A DNA stretch of 64,000 nucleotides, from positions 2,840,501 to 2,904,500 of the forward strand of contig NZ_CP067087.1 in assembly GCF_016745095.1 (NCBI RefSeq). The letters are read 5' to 3'. Under the pieces are notes generated by a model, which saw only the letters and a program-made list of their open reading frames with translations, was not told the DNA's origin and searched no databases. The first letter of the stretch is position 1. Every line of letters begins with the position of its first letter. Below are positions 35,885 through 47,633 of the stretch, piece by piece. Position numbers and translations under genes: made by a program. The stretch comes from Croceicoccus sp. YJ47 (GTDB lineage: Bacteria > Pseudomonadota > Alphaproteobacteria > Sphingomonadales > Sphingomonadaceae).

Positions 35885-36163
35885 ATGAAACGCGTGATCG
35901 CTCTTTTTATGTTGATGCTGGGCCTGGCGGCGGTGGTGACACCGGCGCAGGCGCGCATGGCATTCGCGCGCACGCAGGACGAAATCGCGGCCAGTGGCGC
36001 GCATGACGATGGCGCCGCCATCGACGATGCGGCGGCGGCGATCACCGCCTTGGCGAGGCCGCGCGCGGCGGATATCGCCCATCCGGGGCCTTTGCGCCTG
36101 CAATCGGCTCCGGCTGTTTTCGCGCGGACGGTCATCCTGTCCGCCGACCGCGCCCACGAATAG
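35885..36163 (+). CDS. small secreted protein directly upstream of secA
   Basis: A 92-residue product with a clear signal peptide ([23 protein letters not shown]) and a short, Ala-rich mature part. No family is recognised. The C-terminal segment has several Pro/Arg residues ([23 protein letters not shown]). It is in the same orientation as secA, 110 nt before it. A signal-peptide-bearing leader gene just before a Sec gene is the layout of secretion-monitoring arrest peptides (SecM before secA in Enterobacteria), so that role is a hypothesis. It ends in TAG. Confidence 0.65.
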   Translation: MKRVIALFMLMLGLAAVVTPAQARMAFARTQDEIAASGAHDDGAAIDDAAAAITALARPRAADIAHPGPLRLQSAPAVFARTVILSADRAHE

Positions 36164-36273
36164 CATCCGGCCTCCGGGCTGGCCGTGTTGCCGCCCGGTT
36201 CCCCGGTCCCCGACTTTGCGCACGAGCCATGGCGCCGTGCATCTTCTTCCCATCATCGCAAAAGGAAACGCCC

Positions 36274-39042
36274 ATGTTCGGCGCCCTGGCCAAATCGCTT
36301 TTCGGGTCTTCCAACGACCGTTACGTCAAATCGCTCGACAAGATCGTCGACCGCATCAACGCCCTCGAACCCGAATTCGAGGCCATGTCGGACGAGCAGA
36401 TCACCGGCCAGACCGCGGCGTTCCGCGAGCGGCTGAACGCGGGCGAAACGCTCGACGACCTGCTGCCCGAGGCGTTCGCCACCGTACGCGAGGGCGGCAA
36501 GCGCGTGTTCGGCATGCGCCATTTCGACGTGCAGATGGTGGGCGGCATCGTCCTTCACCGCGGCGAGATCGCCGAAATGCGCACGGGTGAGGGCAAGACG
36601 CTGGTCGCGACGCTCGCCGTCTATCTCAACGCGCTGGAGGGCAAGGGCGTCCATGTCGTCACCGTCAACGACTATCTCGCCGCGCGCGACGCCGAATGGA
36701 TGGGGCAGCTTTACAATTTCCTCGGCCTGACGGTCGGCACCATCGTCCCCAAGATGAACGAGATGCAGCGCCGCGATGCCTATCGCTGCGACATCACCTA
36801 TGCGACGAACAACGAGCTCGGCTTCGATTATCTGCGCGACAACATGAAGCACACGCGCGAGCAGCAGGTCCACCGCCCGTTCAACTATGCCATCGTCGAC
36901 GAGGTCGATTCCATCCTCATCGACGAGGCGCGGACCCCGCTCATCATCTCCGGCCCGACCGACGACAAGTCCGAGCTTTACGTCAAGGTTCACGCAGTCG
37001 TCACGCAGATGACCGAGGACGATTACGAGAAGGACGAGAAGAGCCGCTCCATCACCATGACCGAGGACGGCATCGAACATGCCGAACAATTGCTGAAGGC
37101 GGCGGGGCTTCTCGAAACCGAGAACCTGTATGATTTCGAAAATACGCAGGTTGTTCATCACCTCGATCAGGCGCTCAAGGCCAATGTGATGTTCAAGCGT
37201 GACACCGATTACATCGTGAAGGATGACAAGGTCGTCATCATCGACGAGTTCACGGGACGCATGATGGACGGCCGCCGCTGGTCCAACGGCCTGCACCAGG
37301 CGGTGGAGGCGAAGGAAGGCGTCAAGATCGAGCCGGAAAACCAGACCATGGCCTCGATCACGTTCCAGAACTATTTCCGCATGTACCCCAAACTGTCGGG
37401 CATGACCGGCACCGCCGCGACCGAGGCGGCGGAATTTTTCGACATTTACAAGATGAACGTGGTCACCATCCCGACCAACCTGCCGATCCGCCGGGTGGAC
37501 GAGGAGGACCAGTTCTTCAAGAACACGCAGGACAAGTTCCGCGCCATCGCCCGCGCCATCGCCGAAAAGTACGAGACCGGGCAGCCCGTCCTCGTCGGCA
37601 CGGTCTCGATCGAGAAATCCGAACTCCTGTCGCGCTTTCTGACCGAGGAAGGCGTGAAGCACGAGGTCCTGAACGCCCGCATGCACGAGCGCGAGGCTCA
37701 TATCGTCGCGCAGGCCGGGCGCCTGGGCGCCGTGACCATCGCCACCAACATGGCGGGCCGCGGCACGGATATTCAGCTCGGCGGCAATGTGGAATTCCGC
37801 ACCGAAGACGAGCTGTCCGATGTGCCGGAGGGCCCGGACCGCGATGCCGCCATCGCCCGGATCAAGGAAGAGGTCGCCGCCGAACGTCAGCAGGTGCTCG
37901 ACGCAGGGGGTCTTTTCGTACTCGGCACCGAGCGGCACGAAAGCCGCCGCATCGACAATCAGCTGCGCGGCCGTTCGGGCCGTCAGGGCGACCCCGGCCT
38001 GTCGCGGTTCTACCTCTGCCTCGAAGACGATCTGCTCCGTATTTTCGGGCCGGATACGATGTTCTCGAAAATGATGAACTCGAATTTGGAGGATGGCGAG
38101 GCGATCGGGTCGAAATGGCTGTCGAAAGCGATCGAAACGGCCCAGAAAAAGGTCGAGGCGCGCAATTACGACATTCGCAAGCAGGTCGTCGAATACGACA
38201 ATGTGATGAACGATCAGCGCACCGTGATCTATGAACAACGTGCCGACATCATGGATTCCGCGACCGTCGACGATGTCGTCGTCGAAATGCGGCAGGACAC
38301 CATCAATGCCATCACGGCGGATGCGTGCCCGCCCGGATCCTATCCCGAACAATGGGACGTGGAGGGGCTGAAGACCCGCTTTGCCGAGATTACCGGCGAG
38401 GACGCGCCGATCGAGGCGTGGATGGAAGAGGACGGCATCGATCCGGAGGATATCGAGCAGCGGCTCGCCGCGATTGCCGATGCGAAGATCGACGCGAAGA
38501 TGGCCGATGTGGAAATTGACATGTGGCGCCAGGTTGAAAAGTCCGTGCTGCTCGACCGGCTCGACCATCACTGGAAGGAGCATCTGGCCACGCTGGACGC
38601 GCTCCGGCAGGTGGTGTTCCTGCGTGCCTATGCGCAGAAGACGCCGCTGAACGAGTACAAGCAGGAGGCCTTCGCCCTGTTCGAACGCATGCTGGAAATC
38701 ATTCGCGAGGATGTCACCGGCCTCCTGATGAAGAGCCAGTTGCGCATGACGGAGCAGGCGCCGCCGCCGGTGTTGCCGGACCTGCCGGAATTCCTGACCA
38801 ATCCCGGCATGATGACCGGCCATGTCGATCCGCTGACCGGGCGGGACAATTCCAACGATGGCGATGGGTCGCGCGGGCAAGAAGCCTTGTTCGGCGCGCT
38901 CGCCGGGTCGAGCTTTGCGCAGGCCGGACCGGGCGGGGCGGAGACCGAAAACCCCTGGGCCGGGCAGGACATCAGCCGCAATGCCCCGTGCCCGTGCGGT
39001 TCGGGCAACAAGTACAAGCATTGCCACGGCGCGGCGGTCTGA
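36274..39042 (+). CDS. secA: preprotein translocase ATPase SecA
   Basis: Motor of post-translational Sec export. 922 residues, with Walker [19 protein letters not shown]-type [16 protein letters not shown], the preprotein-binding and helical scaffold regions, motif [13 protein letters not shown], and the C-terminal zinc/SecB-binding tail [17 protein letters not shown] 36274 is preceded by AAAGGAAA. It is convergent with azoR across a bidirectional terminator. The 110-nt gap after the upstream small gene holds GC-rich inverted segments, but I could not draw one hairpin that clearly covers the ribosome-binding site. Confidence 0.97.
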   Translation: MFGALAKSLFGSSNDRYVKSLDKIVDRINALEPEFEAMSDEQITGQTAAFRERLNAGETLDDLLPEAFATVREGGKRVFGMRHFDVQMVGGIVLHRGEIAEMRTGEGKTLVATLAVYLNALEGKGVHVVTVNDYLAARDAEWMGQLYNFLGLTVGTIVPKMNEMQRRDAYRCDITYATNNELGFDYLRDNMKHTREQQVHRPFNYAIVDEVDSILIDEARTPLIISGPTDDKSELYVKVHAVVTQMTEDDYEKDEKSRSITMTEDGIEHAEQLLKAAGLLETENLYDFENTQVVHHLDQALKANVMFKRDTDYIVKDDKVVIIDEFTGRMMDGRRWSNGLHQAVEAKEGVKIEPENQTMASITFQNYFRMYPKLSGMTGTAATEAAEFFDIYKMNVVTIPTNLPIRRVDEEDQFFKNTQDKFRAIARAIAEKYETGQPVLVGTVSIEKSELLSRFLTEEGVKHEVLNARMHEREAHIVAQAGRLGAVTIATNMAGRGTDIQLGGNVEFRTEDELSDVPEGPDRDAAIARIKEEVAAERQQVLDAGGLFVLGTERHESRRIDNQLRGRSGRQGDPGLSRFYLCLEDDLLRIFGPDTMFSKMMNSNLEDGEAIGSKWLSKAIETAQKKVEARNYDIRKQVVEYDNVMNDQRTVIYEQRADIMDSATVDDVVVEMRQDTINAITADACPPGSYPEQWDVEGLKTRFAEITGEDAPIEAWMEEDGIDPEDIEQRLAAIADAKIDAKMADVEIDMWRQVEKSVLLDRLDHHWKEHLATLDALRQVVFLRAYAQKTPLNEYKQEAFALFERMLEIIREDVTGLLMKSQLRMTEQAPPPVLPDLPEFLTNPGMMTGHVDPLTGRDNSNDGDGSRGQEALFGALAGSSFAQAGPGGAETENPWAGQDISRNAPCPCGSGNKYKHCHGAAV

Positions 39043-39066
39043 CCGCCGCGTTCGCCCCGGACACGA

Positions 39067-39094
39067 AAAAGCCCCGCCGACCGGCGGGGCTTTT
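39067..39094. terminator. bidirectional terminator between secA and azoR
   Basis: A perfect 12-bp stem AAAAGCCCCGCC/GGCGGGGCTTTT with loop GACC. It can end transcription in both directions. Confidence 0.92.
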
Positions 39095-39117
39095 CTTTTG
39101 CGGCAGGTTTGCGCGGA

Positions 39118-39714
39118 TCAGAGCTTTGCGATCTGTTCCTTGGCGGCCTTGATCCCGGCCTCGCGCACGTCTTCGCCGAAACCGACCTTGTCGACGCGAA
39201 CGATTTCGAGATCGTCGATACCGATGAAGCCGAAGAACGTCTTGAGCAGGCTTTCCTGATGCTCGGTCGCGCCTTCGTCGCCGTACTGCCCGCCCTGGGC
39301 CGAAGCGACGATGACGCGGCGACCACCGGCCAGGCCGACCGGTCCGTTCTCGTCATATTTGAACGTCACACCCGCCACACCGAGCCTGTCGATCCAGCTT
39401 TTGAGCGCGCTCGGAATGGTGAAATTATAAAGCGGCGCACCCACGATGACGATGTCGCTGGCAAGAAATTCGTCCAGCACTTCGCGTTCGGGTCCGAAGG
39501 CTGCCGCCATGTCGTCCGTATGCTGATCCTGCGGGAGGCGGATGGCGCCCGTCGTCACCGGGTTGAGATGGGCGAGCGGCATCGTGCCGAGATCACGCTC
39601 GATGATATTGGCGTCGGGGTGCTTCTCTTTGAAATGGTCGAGCATGGCCTGCGTCAGCTCGCGGCTGACCGAGCTTGCGCCATTGGTGCTGCTGTCGATG
39701 CGAAGGATCTGCAT
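39118..39714 (-). CDS. azoR: FMN-dependent NADH-azoreductase
   Basis: A flavodoxin-fold quinone/azo reductase of 198 residues. Features: MQILRIDSSTNGASSVSRELTQ at the FMN phosphate site, the hydrophobic APLYNFTIPSALKSWIDRL loop (FMN isoalloxazine) and ASAQGGQYG. It probably detoxifies quinones. Upstream, 39-55 bases before the ATG, two overlapping palindromes look like a repressor site. The gene is in the same orientation as rlmN, whose stop is 78 bases upstream. Confidence 0.9.
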   Translation of the reverse strand: MQILRIDSSTNGASSVSRELTQAMLDHFKEKHPDANIIERDLGTMPLAHLNPVTTGAIRLPQDQHTDDMAAAFGPEREVLDEFLASDIVIVGAPLYNFTIPSALKSWIDRLGVAGVTFKYDENGPVGLAGGRRVIVASAQGGQYGDEGATEHQESLLKTFFGFIGIDDLEIVRVDKVGFGEDVREAGIKAAKEQIAKL

Positions 39715-39747
39715 TGGGGAATTACTCCGATAATGGTTCGAATCCTT

Positions 39748-39769
39748 ACCATATGGTGCGGTGCACCAT
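39748..39769. promoter_or_regulatory. overlapping palindromes upstream of azoR (operator candidate)
   Basis: A perfect 10-bp palindrome ACCATATGGT (39748-39757) overlaps a perfect 7-3-7 inverted repeat ATGGTGC-GGT-GCACCAT (39753-39769). They sit between the rlmN stop and the azoR start, so a repressor of the HxlR/MarR type that often controls azoreductases could bind here; no such regulator gene is in the window. Confidence 0.4.
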
Positions 39770-39792
39770 GAAAGTTCAACCCCCGTGCCGCT

Positions 39793-41031
39793 TCAGCCCA
39801 GAGCGGCCTGCTTTTCCTCCGCCAGACGGTCGAGTTCGGCGCGGCTCTTGCGCTCCGCCGCAGTCTTGAGCTGTCCGCAGGCTGCGTCGATGTCCCGGCC
39901 GCGCGGTGTGCGCACCGGCGCGCTGATGCCCGCCTCGAACACGATATTGGAAAACGCACGGATCCGCGCCGGGTCCGAACATTCGTAGGCGGACCCGTCC
40001 CACGGATTGAACGGGATGAGGTTCACCTTCGCCGGCAGATCGTATTTCCGGATGAGGCGGACAAGCTCGCGGGCGTCCTCGTCGCTGTCGTTCTTGTCCT
40101 TCAGCATGACATATTCGAAAGTGATGCGCCGGGCATTCGACGCGCCATGATAATCGGCGCAGGCCTGAAGCAGCTCATCGATCCCGTATTTGCGGTTGAG
40201 GGGCACGATCTCGTCGCGCGTTTCCTTGTTCACGGCATGCAGCGACACGGCGAGATTGACGCCGATCTCGCGGCCGCAGCGGTCCATCATCGGCACGACG
40301 CCGCTGGTCGAAAGGGTGATCCGCCGCCGCGACAGGGCCAGCCCCTCGGCATCCATCACGATTTTCAATGCGTCGCGGACATTGTCGAAATTATAGAGCG
40401 GCTCGCCCATGCCCATCATCACGATATTGGTGAGCAGGCGGCCATCGGCGCGATATTCGCTTTCGTCCTCGACCTCGCCGACATCCATGCGTCCCTTCGG
40501 CCATTCGCCGAGCGCGTCGCGCGCCAGCATGACCTGACCCACGATTTCGCCGGGGGTGAGGTTGCGCACCAGCCGCATCGTGCCGGTATGACAGAACCGG
40601 CAATTCAGCGTGCAGCCGACCTGGCTCGACACGCAGAGCGTCCCGCGATCCGCATCGGGGATGAACACCATCTCGAAATCATGGCTGTCCGCCGTGCGCA
40701 GCAGCCATTTGCGCGTGCCGTCCGATGAATGATGCGCCTCGACCACTTCGGGCCGGGCGATGACGAAACGTTCGGTGAGCCACGGACGCATCGTTTTCGC
40801 GATGTCGGTCATGTCCTCGAACGCGGAAACGCCGCGGTGATAGATCCAGTGCCATACCTGCTTCGCGCGCAGTTTCGCCTGTTTCGCGTCGAGCCCGGCC
40901 TCGCGAAAGAGCTCCGCGATCTGCGCCTTGGGCAGGCCGAGAATGTCGGTGCGCCCATCCTCGCGCGGGGTGACGGGGCGGGGGACGGGGACGGGATCGA
41001 TGTGGCCCGGTATATCCATGCGTATATCCAT
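39793..41031 (-). CDS. rlmN: 23S rRNA (A2503-C2)/tRNA (A37) dual-specificity methyltransferase RlmN
   Basis: Radical-SAM methylase that modifies A2503 of 23S rRNA and A37 of some tRNAs. The cluster motif is [11 protein letters not shown]; the second catalytic cysteine is in [10 protein letters not shown] near the C-terminus, and [12 protein letters not shown] and LSTSGVVP are typical segments. 412 residues from ATG 41031; an in-frame ATG at 41019 is created by a 12-nt direct repeat (tatatccatgcg twice) and is an equally good start. The N-terminal ~25 residues before [11 protein letters not shown] are Pro-rich and not conserved. Confidence 0.94.
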   Translation of the reverse strand: MDIRMDIPGHIDPVPVPRPVTPREDGRTDILGLPKAQIAELFREAGLDAKQAKLRAKQVWHWIYHRGVSAFEDMTDIAKTMRPWLTERFVIARPEVVEAHHSSDGTRKWLLRTADSHDFEMVFIPDADRGTLCVSSQVGCTLNCRFCHTGTMRLVRNLTPGEIVGQVMLARDALGEWPKGRMDVGEVEDESEYRADGRLLTNIVMMGMGEPLYNFDNVRDALKIVMDAEGLALSRRRITLSTSGVVPMMDRCGREIGVNLAVSLHAVNKETRDEIVPLNRKYGIDELLQACADYHGASNARRITFEYVMLKDKNDSDEDARELVRLIRKYDLPAKVNLIPFNPWDGSAYECSDPARIRAFSNIVFEAGISAPVRTPRGRDIDAACGQLKTAAERKSRAELDRLAEEKQAALG

Positions 41032-41291
41032 GCGCGCGATATAGGCATTTCGTCGCCATTGCGCAAAGCCCATCGCAGCGCTGCCGATGGTGACCGGGAG
41101 CCGGCCTTTTATGTCGCAGATTGTCGCGGAAAAACGCGTTGAGCCGAGCGAATTTACGGCGAACCGTGCCGTGTAATCGGCATTACGTTTGTTGTGCTGC
41201 GTTCATCTTCATGTTGTTTGAGGTTAATGAAACCGAACCGTCGCTCGCTCATTTCTCCGGTCCAACCCATGAGGGATACACTGGAGTAAAC

Positions 41292-41951
41292 ATGAAAAAG
41301 ACAGCTATCGCACTTGCAACCGGCACCGCATTCCTGGGTCTTGCCGCACCGGCCATGGCACAGGACGCGACCTTCACCGGGCCACGGGTCGAGGCCATCG
41401 TCGGCTACGACATCTCGAAGGCCGGCAGCGACGCGGACAATGACATCAACGATCAGGACGATCAGTCCATCGACGGCCTGCTTTACGGCGTGGGCGTCGG
41501 CTATGACGTCGACCTGGGCGGCGCGGTCGTCGGTGTGGAAGGGGAATACACCGATTCCACGGCAAAGACCGAATTCAGCGACGGCACCGATTTCGAAGGC
41601 TTCGGCCTTGGCCGGGTCGACACGGGGCGCGACCTTTATATCGGCGCGCGTGTCGGCGCGAAGGTTCGGCCCGATCTCCTCGCCTATGTGAAGGGCGGCT
41701 ACACCAATGCGCGCTACAACGTGTTGAGCCGTGATGGTGAGAGCGAGGTCCGCGAGAACATCGACACCGACGGCTATCGCCTGGGTGCCGGTCTCGAATA
41801 TGCGCTGAACCAGAATACCTTCACCAAGATCGAGTATCGCTACTCGAACTATGGCGAGGCGGAGATCGATTTCGACGGCGTGGATTCGGGCCGTTACGAC
41901 ATTGACACCGACCGTCACCAGATCGTGGCATCGGCCGGTATCCGCTTCTGA
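41292..41951 (+). CDS. outer-membrane beta-barrel protein (Omp25/OmpA-barrel-like)
   Basis: 219 residues: a signal peptide (MKKTAIALATGTAFLGLAAPAMA) and an eight-strand-type barrel with alternating polar and aromatic strands (RVEAIVGYDIS, GLLYGVGVGYDVDL, AYVKGGYTNARYN, FTKIEYRYSNYGEA). It ends in the outer-membrane signature with terminal Phe (SAGIRF). Acidic loops are rich in Asp. Similar proteins are abundant structural barrels in Brucella and sphingomonads. ATG 41292 follows CTGGAG. The 260-base region upstream contains its promoter but no clear consensus boxes. Confidence 0.87.
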   Translation: MKKTAIALATGTAFLGLAAPAMAQDATFTGPRVEAIVGYDISKAGSDADNDINDQDDQSIDGLLYGVGVGYDVDLGGAVVGVEGEYTDSTAKTEFSDGTDFEGFGLGRVDTGRDLYIGARVGAKVRPDLLAYVKGGYTNARYNVLSRDGESEVRENIDTDGYRLGAGLEYALNQNTFTKIEYRYSNYGEAEIDFDGVDSGRYDIDTDRHQIVASAGIRF

Positions 41952-42050
41952 TCCGAAGAGCATGACACCGTCCTTACGGGCGGGGTGACACAGGCGGCGG
42001 GCGGGGACCAGATGCATGGTTCCGGCCCGCTTCGCCTTTTCAAGCGCGCC

Positions 42051-42785
42051 CTAGTCGTGCCGGAGCCAGCCGGTGATCGCGAGCCGCGGCTCCGCGGCGA
42101 ACGGCGCGACGAAGGATACGCTGTGCATTTGCGGGACGCGAAACAGGTTGAGGACGTTGTAGCCCGGCGAAAAGCCGCATTCGATATCGCCGTCGGCCCC
42201 GTGAAATTGCAGGATCCCGCCCCATTCGCTGCGCCACTTCGGCGTGAGGTTGAGCACATAGGCCGCGACCCGGTTCTTGCCCGCGACGGCATCGTCGTGC
42301 GCGGTGAGGAATTGACCCGGGAGGTAGCGCGTGGCCTGCCCATCGACATGCGATATGGCATCGCTGCCCGTCACGAGGCGCAGGAGAGCGAGGGTTTCCG
42401 GCCTGTTCATCGCCTCGACAAAGCGGTCGACCGGCCAGTCGCGCGCCCGTCGTTCGTCCGGGTCGTCGGACACGCGGATACGGTCGTAGACATATTGAAA
42501 CCCGCCCGTCGCCTGCGCATGGATCGCGGCGGTCAGTGCGCGTTCCTTCTCCGCGGTCAGGGCGGCCAGAGATTCCGGGCCGAGATCCCAGCTCTTCTCC
42601 CCCATGTTCAGCGTCCGCCACCATTCGCCATCGTCCGACAGGTACCGATACAGTGCGTTCGCATCGTCGGGCGCCAGAATATCGCCGATCCGCAAACGGC
42701 CATCGCGCGCGAACGACCGCGCCAACATGGCGGCGCGTTCCTCGGTCACCGAAAGGGAAAAAGCGTCACGGCCTACCCCGCTCAT
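42051..42785 (-). CDS. 2OG-Fe(II) oxygenase (prolyl-hydroxylase-like)
   Basis: 244 residues with a C-terminal double-stranded beta-helix oxygenase core. Fe ligands appear as HDD in FLTAHDDAVAGK and the distal His in VPQMHSVSFV; the 2-oxoglutarate-binding Arg is in EPRLAITGWLRHD at the C-terminus. The substrate is unknown. ATG 42785 overlaps the greB stop by ATGA, so it is probably translated together with a transcription elongation factor. Bacterial members of this superfamily can hydroxylate translation factors, so a gene-expression target is conceivable. Ends in TAG. Confidence 0.8.
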   Translation of the reverse strand: MSGVGRDAFSLSVTEERAAMLARSFARDGRLRIGDILAPDDANALYRYLSDDGEWWRTLNMGEKSWDLGPESLAALTAEKERALTAAIHAQATGGFQYVYDRIRVSDDPDERRARDWPVDRFVEAMNRPETLALLRLVTGSDAISHVDGQATRYLPGQFLTAHDDAVAGKNRVAAYVLNLTPKWRSEWGGILQFHGADGDIECGFSPGYNVLNLFRVPQMHSVSFVAPFAAEPRLAITGWLRHD

Positions 42786-43261
42786 GCATAGTCGATGGCG
42801 ACAATTTCCCACTCCTTGTCCCCGGCGGGGAGGCGTACGATCTGCACATCGCCGACCGACGCCCCGCGCAATGCCCGCGCGAGCGGTGAGCCCCAGCCGA
42901 TCCGGCCATCGCCGGCATCCGCCTCGTCATCGCCGACAAGCTGCACGATGCGCTGCACATCGTCCTCGTCCGCGATGGTGACGCGTGCGCCGAAAAATAC
43001 GCGGTCCGGATCGGTCGGAGCGCCGGGGTCGATGACGCGCGCCGCCTTCATCCGGCGCGACAGGTGGCCAAGCTCCCGGTCGATTTCGCGCAAGCGCTTG
43101 CGGCCATAGATGTAATCGCCGTTCTCGCTGCGGTCGCCATTGCCCGCGGCCCAGCTCACGATGTCGACGATGCGCGGGCGTTCCTCGCCCAAGAGATGGT
43201 CGTAACGTGCGCGCAGGGCGGCCATGCCCTGCGGCGATATGGGATTGCCCGGTGTTTTCAT
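42782..43261 (-). CDS. greB: GreA/GreB-family transcription elongation factor
   Basis: 159 residues with an N-terminal coiled coil containing the acidic tip region NGDRSENGDYIYGRKRLREID and a C-terminal FKBP-like domain (VFFGARVTIADEDD, then SPLARALRGASVGDVQIVRLPAG). The family rescues backtracked RNA polymerase by stimulating transcript cleavage. GreB is preferred over GreA because of the YGRKRLREIDRR-type helix. ATG 43261 sits 38 bases from the lytic transglycosylase 3' end in the same orientation, which suggests a minus-strand operon. Confidence 0.88.
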   Translation of the reverse strand: MKTPGNPISPQGMAALRARYDHLLGEERPRIVDIVSWAAGNGDRSENGDYIYGRKRLREIDRELGHLSRRMKAARVIDPGAPTDPDRVFFGARVTIADEDDVQRIVQLVGDDEADAGDGRIGWGSPLARALRGASVGDVQIVRLPAGDKEWEIVAIDYA

Positions 43262-43298
43262 CGCCCCCACCCATATCGGGCAGGGGCGATTATTGTCA

Positions 43299-45365
<2,067 letters not shown>

Positions 45366-45476
45366 TATGGGGCGACCCTCCTTATCACGCGCTGAACGGT
45401 CGGGGGCGCATCGCGTTCCGGCCTGTGTCCCGTGCCGGTCGTCCCCGGCGCGCAACCTGTTTTGTGATACGGAGCC

Positions 45477-46364
45477 ATGTCGATGTTTTCAGGGTCCATT
45501 CCTGCCTTGGTGACCCCCTTTCGCGACGGGGCTTTCGATGAAGAGGCGTTTCGCCGCCTGATCGACTGGCAGATCGAGAACGGGTCGAAGGCGCTGGTCC
45601 CGTGCGGCACCACGGGCGAGAATTCGACGCTGACCAATGACGAACATCACCGCGTGATCGAGGTTTGCGTCGAACAGACCGCGGGCCGCGTGCCGGTGAT
45701 CGCGGGGTGCGGCTCGAACGACACGGCGAGCGCGCTCATGCACATGGAATATTCAGAGAAGTTCGGCGCGGATGCCGCACTCGTCGTCGCGCCTTATTAT
45801 AATAAGCCGAGCCAGGCCGGGCTGATCGCGCATTTCTCGCATCTTGCGAACAATTCCGCGCTGCCGATCGTGCTGTATAACGTGCCGGGCCGCACCGTGA
45901 CGGATATCGAGCCGGAGACCGTGTGCGAGCTGGTCAACCTGTTCCCCGACAAGATCATCGGTATCAAGGATGCGAGCGGCGACCTCTCGCGCGTGGTCGA
46001 TCATCGCATGGGCATCGGGCGCGCGTTCTGTCAGCTTTCGGGCGATGACGAGCTTGCGCTTCCCGCCAATGCGGCGGGCGCAGTGGGGTGCATTTCGGTG
46101 ACGGCCAATGTGGCGCCCAAACTGTGCGCCGAGTTTCAGCAGGCCTGTGTCGAGAACGATTTTGCCGAGGCGCGCCGGATCAACGACCGGCTCTACCCGC
46201 TGCACTACGCCATGTTCGAGGACAGCTCCCCCGCGCCGGTCAAATATGCCCTGTCGCGCGTGCACGACTGGATCAGCGACGAATTGCGGCTCCCGCTCAC
46301 CCTGTGCAGCGAACCGGCGCGGCGCGCGGTCGATGCCGCGCTCGACCATGCGGGGCTCCTGTAA
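45477..46364 (+). CDS. dapA: 4-hydroxy-tetrahydrodipicolinate synthase
   Basis: Condenses pyruvate and aspartate semialdehyde in lysine/diaminopimelate synthesis. 295 residues in a TIM barrel. The Schiff-base Lys is in IIGIKDASGDLSR; YNVPGRTVTDI holds the catalytic Tyr and CGTTGENSTL the Thr-Thr motor. ATG 45477 (MSMFSGSIPALVTPFRDG) follows GGAG four bases upstream; ATG 45483 is the alternative. It is divergent from the transglycosylase gene and 60 nt before smpB. Confidence 0.96.
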   Translation: MSMFSGSIPALVTPFRDGAFDEEAFRRLIDWQIENGSKALVPCGTTGENSTLTNDEHHRVIEVCVEQTAGRVPVIAGCGSNDTASALMHMEYSEKFGADAALVVAPYYNKPSQAGLIAHFSHLANNSALPIVLYNVPGRTVTDIEPETVCELVNLFPDKIIGIKDASGDLSRVVDHRMGIGRAFCQLSGDDELALPANAAGAVGCISVTANVAPKLCAEFQQACVENDFAEARRINDRLYPLHYAMFEDSSPAPVKYALSRVHDWISDELRLPLTLCSEPARRAVDAALDHAGLL

Positions 46365-46424
46365 CCGGGTAATTGGCCGATCGCCCTTTTCTTGGACGCG
46401 ATCGCACCCTACATCGCAGCGCCT

Positions 46425-46907
46425 ATGGCACGTCCCAAACCCACAAGCTTCGACAAGCAGAAGACCGTCGCCGAAAACCGGCGCGCCCGGTTCGATTACC
46501 ATATCGACGAGGTGTTCGAGGCGGGCATCGCGCTCACCGGCACGGAGGTGAAGAGCCTGCGCGGCGGCGAAGGCTCGATCGCGGAAAGCTATGCCGAATT
46601 GCGCAAGGGCGAGGTCTGGCTCGTCAATGCCAACGTGCCGGAATTCAGCCATGGCAACCGGTTCAATCACGAACCGAAACGCCCGCGCAAGCTGCTGCTC
46701 CACGAACGGCAGATTTCAAAGCTTCACGGCGCGGTGGAACGCAAGGGCATGACGCTCGTGCCGCTTTCCATCTATTTCAACGGGCAGGGCCGGGCGAAGG
46801 TCGAACTCGCGCTCGCCCGCGGCAAGAATGTCGCGGACAAGCGCGCGACGGTGAAGGATCGCGACTGGAAACGGCAGCAGCAGCGCATCCTGCGCGAACA
46901 TAGCTGA
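46425..46907 (+). CDS. smpB: SsrA-binding protein SmpB
   Basis: Trans-translation partner of tmRNA that rescues stalled ribosomes. 160 residues with the OB-like core: [54 protein letters not shown], and the basic C-terminal tail [17 protein letters not shown] that enters the mRNA channel. ATG 46425 begins the conserved domain directly. The dapA-smpB order is common in Alphaproteobacteria. Confidence 0.97.
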   Translation: MARPKPTSFDKQKTVAENRRARFDYHIDEVFEAGIALTGTEVKSLRGGEGSIAESYAELRKGEVWLVNANVPEFSHGNRFNHEPKRPRKLLLHERQISKLHGAVERKGMTLVPLSIYFNGQGRAKVELALARGKNVADKRATVKDRDWKRQQQRILREHS

Positions 46908-47048
46908 TCCGTTCGGCATTGCGGTTCATTCGCGATGCAGGCCGCAAGCCTTATGTTTTGCCGAAACCATCCGTTATAGTCCCCGCAATGCGTATTGCGC
47001 GCAGCGGGGCCACGGCGTACTTGCGGGACCGACGATGAAGAGCGGCGG

Positions 47049-47633
47049 ATGAAAAAGCGACTGATCGACTGGACGCGGGGCCGCATGCCTACGCGCGAGG
47101 GGATGGCGGACAACCGCTTTCTCGCCCCGATCGCGCATCGTTTTCTAAGCCCCGAATTGTGGCGCTTTACCCGCCGCTCGGTCCCGCGCGGCGTGGCGCT
47201 CGGCCTTTTTGCCGCGTTCATCGTGCCGCTCGGTCAGATTTTCCTAGCCGCGTTCCTGGCGCTTCCCACGCGTGCGAACGTGCCGCTCGCGGCGGCAGTG
47301 ACCTTCGTGACGAACCCGTTCACCGTGCCGTTCTGGGTCGTGTTCGCGAACCGGGTCGGAGGCGCGCTCTTGCGGGCGGATTATTACGCCGGGGCGCCCC
47401 TTTCCGATCATATCGACAATGGCTGGTGGAGCCGGATGGGGCAGTTTTTCGAAACCGCCGGCGTCACCGCGTTCGGCTTCGTCGTGCTTGCGGTGGGGTC
47501 CGCGATCATCGGCTATTTCGTGTCAGGCTGGCTGTGGCGCTGGCAGGTGGGACGCCGCCGCCGCCATGCGCTTTCCATCCGGCAGGAGGCCCGCATTCTC
47601 GCCCGCGAACGTCAGGCCGGGTCGGGCGATTGA
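47049..47633 (+). CDS. DUF2062 membrane protein
   Basis: 194 residues with an N-terminal cytoplasmic basic region and two to three hydrophobic helices (GVALGLFAAFIVPLGQIFLAAFLAL; then TAFGFVVLAVGSAIIGYFVSGWLW). The characteristic DUF2062 segment is FVTNPFTVPFWVVFANRVGG. Function unknown. It is coupled to cckA through a TTGA overlap, which puts a membrane protein of unknown role in the same message as the cell-cycle kinase; DUF2062-cckA adjacency appears in this lineage. Confidence 0.82.
   Translation: MKKRLIDWTRGRMPTREGMADNRFLAPIAHRFLSPELWRFTRRSVPRGVALGLFAAFIVPLGQIFLAAFLALPTRANVPLAAAVTFVTNPFTVPFWVVFANRVGGALLRADYYAGAPLSDHIDNGWWSRMGQFFETAGVTAFGFVVLAVGSAIIGYFVSGWLWRWQVGRRRRHALSIRQEARILARERQAGSGD

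Noticed and set aside
40995-41031. 12-nt direct repeat at the rlmN start as a mobile or regulatory repeat
   Set aside because: It is a two-copy in-frame duplication that simply creates two possible start codons (MDIRMDIPG).
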